A DNA stretch of 64,000 bases from CAIKMD01 sp035552195 (GTDB taxonomy: Bacteria > Pseudomonadota > Alphaproteobacteria > ATCC43930 > CGMCC-115725): positions 1 to 64,000 of the forward strand of contig DASZLU010000017.1 of assembly GCA_035552195.1 (NCBI GenBank), read 5' to 3'. Shown piece by piece: positions 61,545-64,000 of this stretch (position 1 is the first letter of the stretch; every line of letters starts with the position of its first letter). The notes beneath the pieces are model-generated. The model did not search any database. It had not been told where the DNA came from and saw only the letters and a list, made by a program, of their open reading frames with translations. The translations under genes were made by a program, and so were the position numbers.

Positions 61545-61595
61545 CGCGACATTCTTTAAAAAAAGATCGCTACACGCGCTGCCGTGATTGGCCGG

Positions 61596-61847
61596 TCAAT
61601 GATGGCCGGCGAATTTTAGGCGTGCGAGCGCGAGCCGCGCGCGGCCCTGGCGATTGCTGAGCGTTCGGCGGAGTGTCGCCGCTTCGCCGAGCCGCAGCGC
61701 CTCGAGCTGATAGAGACGCGCTTTGGTCTGGGCAATCGCGCCGCGCAAGCGCAGATCGGTCGCGTCGTCGGCGCCGCTGTCGAGGAGACAACGATAGCGC
61801 GCGAGTTCGTGGCGGAGGCGTAATTCTTCGTCTTCCACAATAAACAT
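61596..61847 (-). CDS. small coiled-coil hypothetical protein
   Basis: An 83-residue helical protein beginning MFIVEDEELRLRHELARYR and continuing with Leu/Arg/Ala-rich helices (AIAQTKARLYQLEALRLGEA). Regular Leu spacing suggests a coiled coil. The ATG at 61847 has a good GGAGTTGGTT; the frame extends 13 residues further upstream with no support. It converges with the small membrane-protein frame. No known family. Confidence 0.6.
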   Translation of the reverse strand: MFIVEDEELRLRHELARYRCLLDSGADDATDLRLRGAIAQTKARLYQLEALRLGEAATLRRTLSNRQGRARLALARLKFAGHH

Positions 61848-62018
61848 AACCAACTCCGAAATGGCCAAGCTCGCCTGCTGAAACAACGCGCGGCATGTGC
61901 CGGAGTTTCCCGGCGGCCAAACTTAAACTTGCGTTATTTGCAGAATTATGAGGATCGTGACTTCTTTGCCGAGTCGCGACGTGCGCGATGCATTTTCGCT
62001 TTGCTAGGATGGGCGACG

Positions 62019-62645
62019 ATGAATGGCGATTTACCCGAGCTGCCGCCCGAGGCGTTCCTCAAAGAGGACGCATCGCCCGATCCGCAATTCTATCAGCAGC
62101 CGCGATTCGTCACTCATATCGACGAGGGTGCGATCGCCGCGGTGACCGGGCTTTACCGCCAGGTCTTTCCGGCGGGCGGCACGGTGCTCGACCTGATGGG
62201 GAGTTGGGTGTCGCATCTGCCGCCGGAGGTCACGTATGCCGAGGTGATCGGCCACGGCATGAACGAGGAAGAGCTCAAAGCCAACCCGCGCTACACGCGC
62301 TGGCTCCGGCAGGACCTCAACGCCGATCCCGTCCTGCCACTCGCCGACGCCGCGGTCGATGCGGCCGCGATCTGCGTCTCGGTGCAGTACCTTCAGAAGC
62401 CAGTCGCGGTCTTCCGTGAGGTGAGGAGGGTGCTGAAGCCGGGTGGGGTCTTTGCTATCACTTTTTCCAACCGGTGCTTTCCGACCAAGGCGATCGCGAT
62501 CTGGCTGAACCTGCCGCTGGGGCAGCATCTGCGGCTGGTCAGTCTCTATCTCGACCGGGCTGATTTTGCCTCGATCGAGCCGCTCACCCTGATCCCGCCG
62601 GGCCTGCCGGAAGACCCGCTCTGGGCGGTGATCGGCCGCACTTGA
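62019..62645 (+). CDS. class I SAM-dependent methyltransferase-like protein
   Basis: A 208-residue methyltransferase-fold protein. It has LPPEAFLKEDASPDPQFYQQ at the N-terminus and the SAM motif region GTVLDLMGSWVSHLPPEVT, where the usual Gly-rich loop is degenerate (DLMGSWVSHL). It also has VDAAAICVSVQYLQKPVAVF and VLKPGGVFAITFSNRCFPTK, which fit motifs post I and III. The SAM loop change may alter binding, so activity is uncertain. Start ATG at 62019 after AGGATGGGCGACG. Substrate not known. Confidence 0.78.
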   Translation: MNGDLPELPPEAFLKEDASPDPQFYQQPRFVTHIDEGAIAAVTGLYRQVFPAGGTVLDLMGSWVSHLPPEVTYAEVIGHGMNEEELKANPRYTRWLRQDLNADPVLPLADAAVDAAAICVSVQYLQKPVAVFREVRRVLKPGGVFAITFSNRCFPTKAIAIWLNLPLGQHLRLVSLYLDRADFASIEPLTLIPPGLPEDPLWAVIGRT

Positions 62646-62787
62646 GCCTTCCGCCGCCGTTTCCTCCCCGCTTACAGCAGGCTGCGATGACCGAAATCCG
62701 GAACCGACGTCGCCGCGCCGCATTAAAGGCGCCGAGCGCATCGGCGCCCTTCCTGCGCTGGCGCCCATTTGGATCGGATCGAAGAGT

Positions 62788-63204
62788 TTGGGAATTTCGC
62801 GCCACGCTTTTCCGGCTTTCGCCGCGTTGGGGTTTTTGCTCGCCGCCTGTGCGGAGCGGGCGCCGCCGCCACCCGTTGTCGCACCGCCCTCGAGCTTCTC
62901 GCAGGTCGGCGTTGCCTCCTATTACGCCGCAAAATTCGAAAACCGTAAGACAGCGGATGGCGAGCGCTTCAAATCCGACGGCATGACCGCCGCGCACCGC
63001 ACCCTGCCGCTCGGGACGATGGTGCGCGTGACCAATCTCAACAACCGTCGCACGGTGGTCGTCCGCATCAACGATCGTGGCCCGTTCTCGCGGCGGCGCA
63101 TCATCGACTTGTCGCCGGCGGCGGCGCGTATGCTCGGCATCCGCGATCAGGGCCTGATGCGCGTGCGTCTCGACGTCGTAAGCGAGCAGACCGCCGCGCA
63201 ATAG
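62788..63204 (+). CDS. RlpA-like septal ring lipoprotein (DPBB domain)
   Basis: A 138-residue lipoprotein with lipobox LGFLLAACAE (Cys about 21) and a double-psi beta-barrel domain of the RlpA family: VGVASYYAAKFENRKTADGE, HRTLPLGTMVRVTNLNNRRT, VVVRINDRGPFSRRRIIDLS and AAARMLGIRDQ. RlpA proteins cleave glycan strands lacking stem peptides or bind septal peptidoglycan. No SPOR domain follows, so this is a short form. The start is a TTG at 62788, needed to keep the signal peptide. Confidence 0.88.
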   Translation: MGISRHAFPAFAALGFLLAACAERAPPPPVVAPPSSFSQVGVASYYAAKFENRKTADGERFKSDGMTAAHRTLPLGTMVRVTNLNNRRTVVVRINDRGPFSRRRIIDLSPAAARMLGIRDQGLMRVRLDVVSEQTAAQ

Positions 63205-63285
63205 CGCGTTGTATTCGTCACGCTCCCATGCTTGACGCGGTCGCCGAGACAGGGCCAACTCGGCTAAGAACTCTCGGGGGAAACG

Positions 63286-64000
63286 ATGAAACGCCTGGTA
63301 CAGACCCTATGCGCCGTTGCGCTTGCCCTGGCGCTCGGCTTGCCCGCGCCGGCGCGCGCGTTGGAGAAAGCGACGATCGGCTATAATTCGGTCGCGGATT
63401 TCATTCTCATTTATATCGCGAAGGATCAGGGCTTCTTCGAGAAGCACGGGCTCGATGCCGACATCAAGCTGACGCAAGCATCGCTCGCCGCGACGCCGAG
63501 CATTCTGGTCTCCGGCTCGATCGATATCGGCGGGGTGACGCCGCCGGCGCTGCTGCTCGCGGATGAGAACGGGCTTGATATCAGGATCGTCGCCGGTGCC
63601 GATCAAACCGGGGCTGGGTTTCATCTCTCAGCCATCGTGGTGCGCGCCGATAGCGGCATCAAGACCGCGGCTGATCTCAAGGGCAAGAACATCGCCGTCC
63701 CGGGTCTCAATGATCTGCTCCACATTCTCGTGGTGCAATGGATGGCCGACCACGGCGTCGCCAAAGGCGATGTCCATTATGTCGAAGTATCGATGGTGCA
63801 GCTTGGCGACACACTGAAATCCGGTCGCGTCGATGCGGTGGTGCCGGTCGAGCCCTTCACCTCGCGGATCGCCGATAACGGCGGTCGCGTGCTCGCGAAC
63901 TATACCGACGATCTGCCGGCTGGCCTGCCGCCGGTGGTCTGGGCATCGACCGGCAAGTACGCGGCGTCGCATCCGGCTGTGATCAAAGCCTTCCGCGCCG
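63286..64000 (+). CDS. ABC transporter substrate-binding protein, NitT/TauT type (3' end beyond window)
   Basis: N-terminal 238 residues of a periplasmic binding protein. It has a signal peptide (RLVQTLCAVALALALGLPA, cleaved near ARA), ATIGYNSVADFILIYIAKDQ, FFEKHGLDADIKLTQASLAA, GSIDIGGVTPPALLLADENG and LKGKNIAVPGLNDLLHILVV. These match the NitT/TauT family for nitrate, taurine or aromatic sulfonates. ATG at 63286 follows GGGGGAAACG. Permease and ATPase genes, if any, lie past the edge. Confidence 0.88.
   Translation, partial: MKRLVQTLCAVALALALGLPAPARALEKATIGYNSVADFILIYIAKDQGFFEKHGLDADIKLTQASLAATPSILVSGSIDIGGVTPPALLLADENGLDIRIVAGADQTGAGFHLSAIVVRADSGIKTAADLKGKNIAVPGLNDLLHILVVQWMADHGVAKGDVHYVEVSMVQLGDTLKSGRVDAVVPVEPFTSRIADNGGRVLANYTDDLPAGLPPVVWASTGKYAASHPAVIKAFRA

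Overview
The window is about 63% G+C, densely coded on both strands, and reads as chromosome of an alphaproteobacterium, probably of a Rhodospirillales or Hyphomicrobiales type. The clues are the order dsbA-like, M48 peptidase, aminotransferase, rne, ponA, prfB; a PmtA-type phospholipid methyltransferase; an RNase E with a large acidic insertion in its S1 domain; and many soil-type catabolic genes with periplasmic binding proteins. No rRNA, tRNA, CRISPR array, insertion sequence or prophage was seen.

Layout. 1-9.2 kb: a class III aminotransferase (cut by the window edge), a damaged ParE/ParD-like toxin-antitoxin pair, a phenylacetate-CoA ligase, a Lys/Ala/Pro-rich protein, and an operon of peptide-type ABC binding protein and two permeases ending in a DpgC-like cofactor-independent dioxygenase. 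9.2-18.4 kb: small hypotheticals, an LLM flavin oxidoreductase, DUF488, a PPOX-fold protein, an ABC-F ATPase, a secreted protein with an internal duplication, and recQ. 18.4-22 kb: an orphan ABC binding protein, then a GST and acyl-CoA-dehydrogenase-fold monooxygenase operon divergent from a MarR regulator with palindromes between. 22-30.3 kb: cobalamin and TonB functions, namely a frameshifted tonB, MFS, an iron-type binding protein, a cobalamin riboswitch driving btuB plus two uncharacterised genes, and an intact second tonB. 30.5-33 kb: a hydroxypyruvate isomerase, SDR and FAH-hydrolase operon that fits non-phosphorylative deoxysugar catabolism. 33-42 kb: a double cold-shock protein, pmtA, a four-gene flavoenzyme/lyase/AhpD operon, sua5, a ParA-like ATPase, cysQ and a YedK/HMCES protein.

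42-52.8 kb is the conserved housekeeping block (DsbA family, M48 protease, aminotransferase, rne, mrcA/ponA, prfB). prfB carries the classical autoregulatory +1 frameshift. The amidase gene amiC, which usually sits between rne and ponA in alphaproteobacteria, is absent. 52.8-61.2 kb is a catabolic island: NahE-like aldolase, cupins, epimerase, LLM monooxygenase, two orphan binding proteins, an ACMSD-type amidohydrolase and a VOC protein. Its two divergent promoters share a short palindrome, YGTCNGACR, typical of GntR/FadR-type operators. The window ends with a methyltransferase, an RlpA-like lipoprotein and a truncated NitT/TauT-type binding protein.

The most promising leads are the riboswitch-controlled btuB operon with two unknown partners, the ligase/DpgC/aminotransferase/transporter set that could make or break arylglyoxylates, and the catabolic island with its shared operator. 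Start sites were chosen from ribosome-binding sites and family alignment by eye. No database search was possible.
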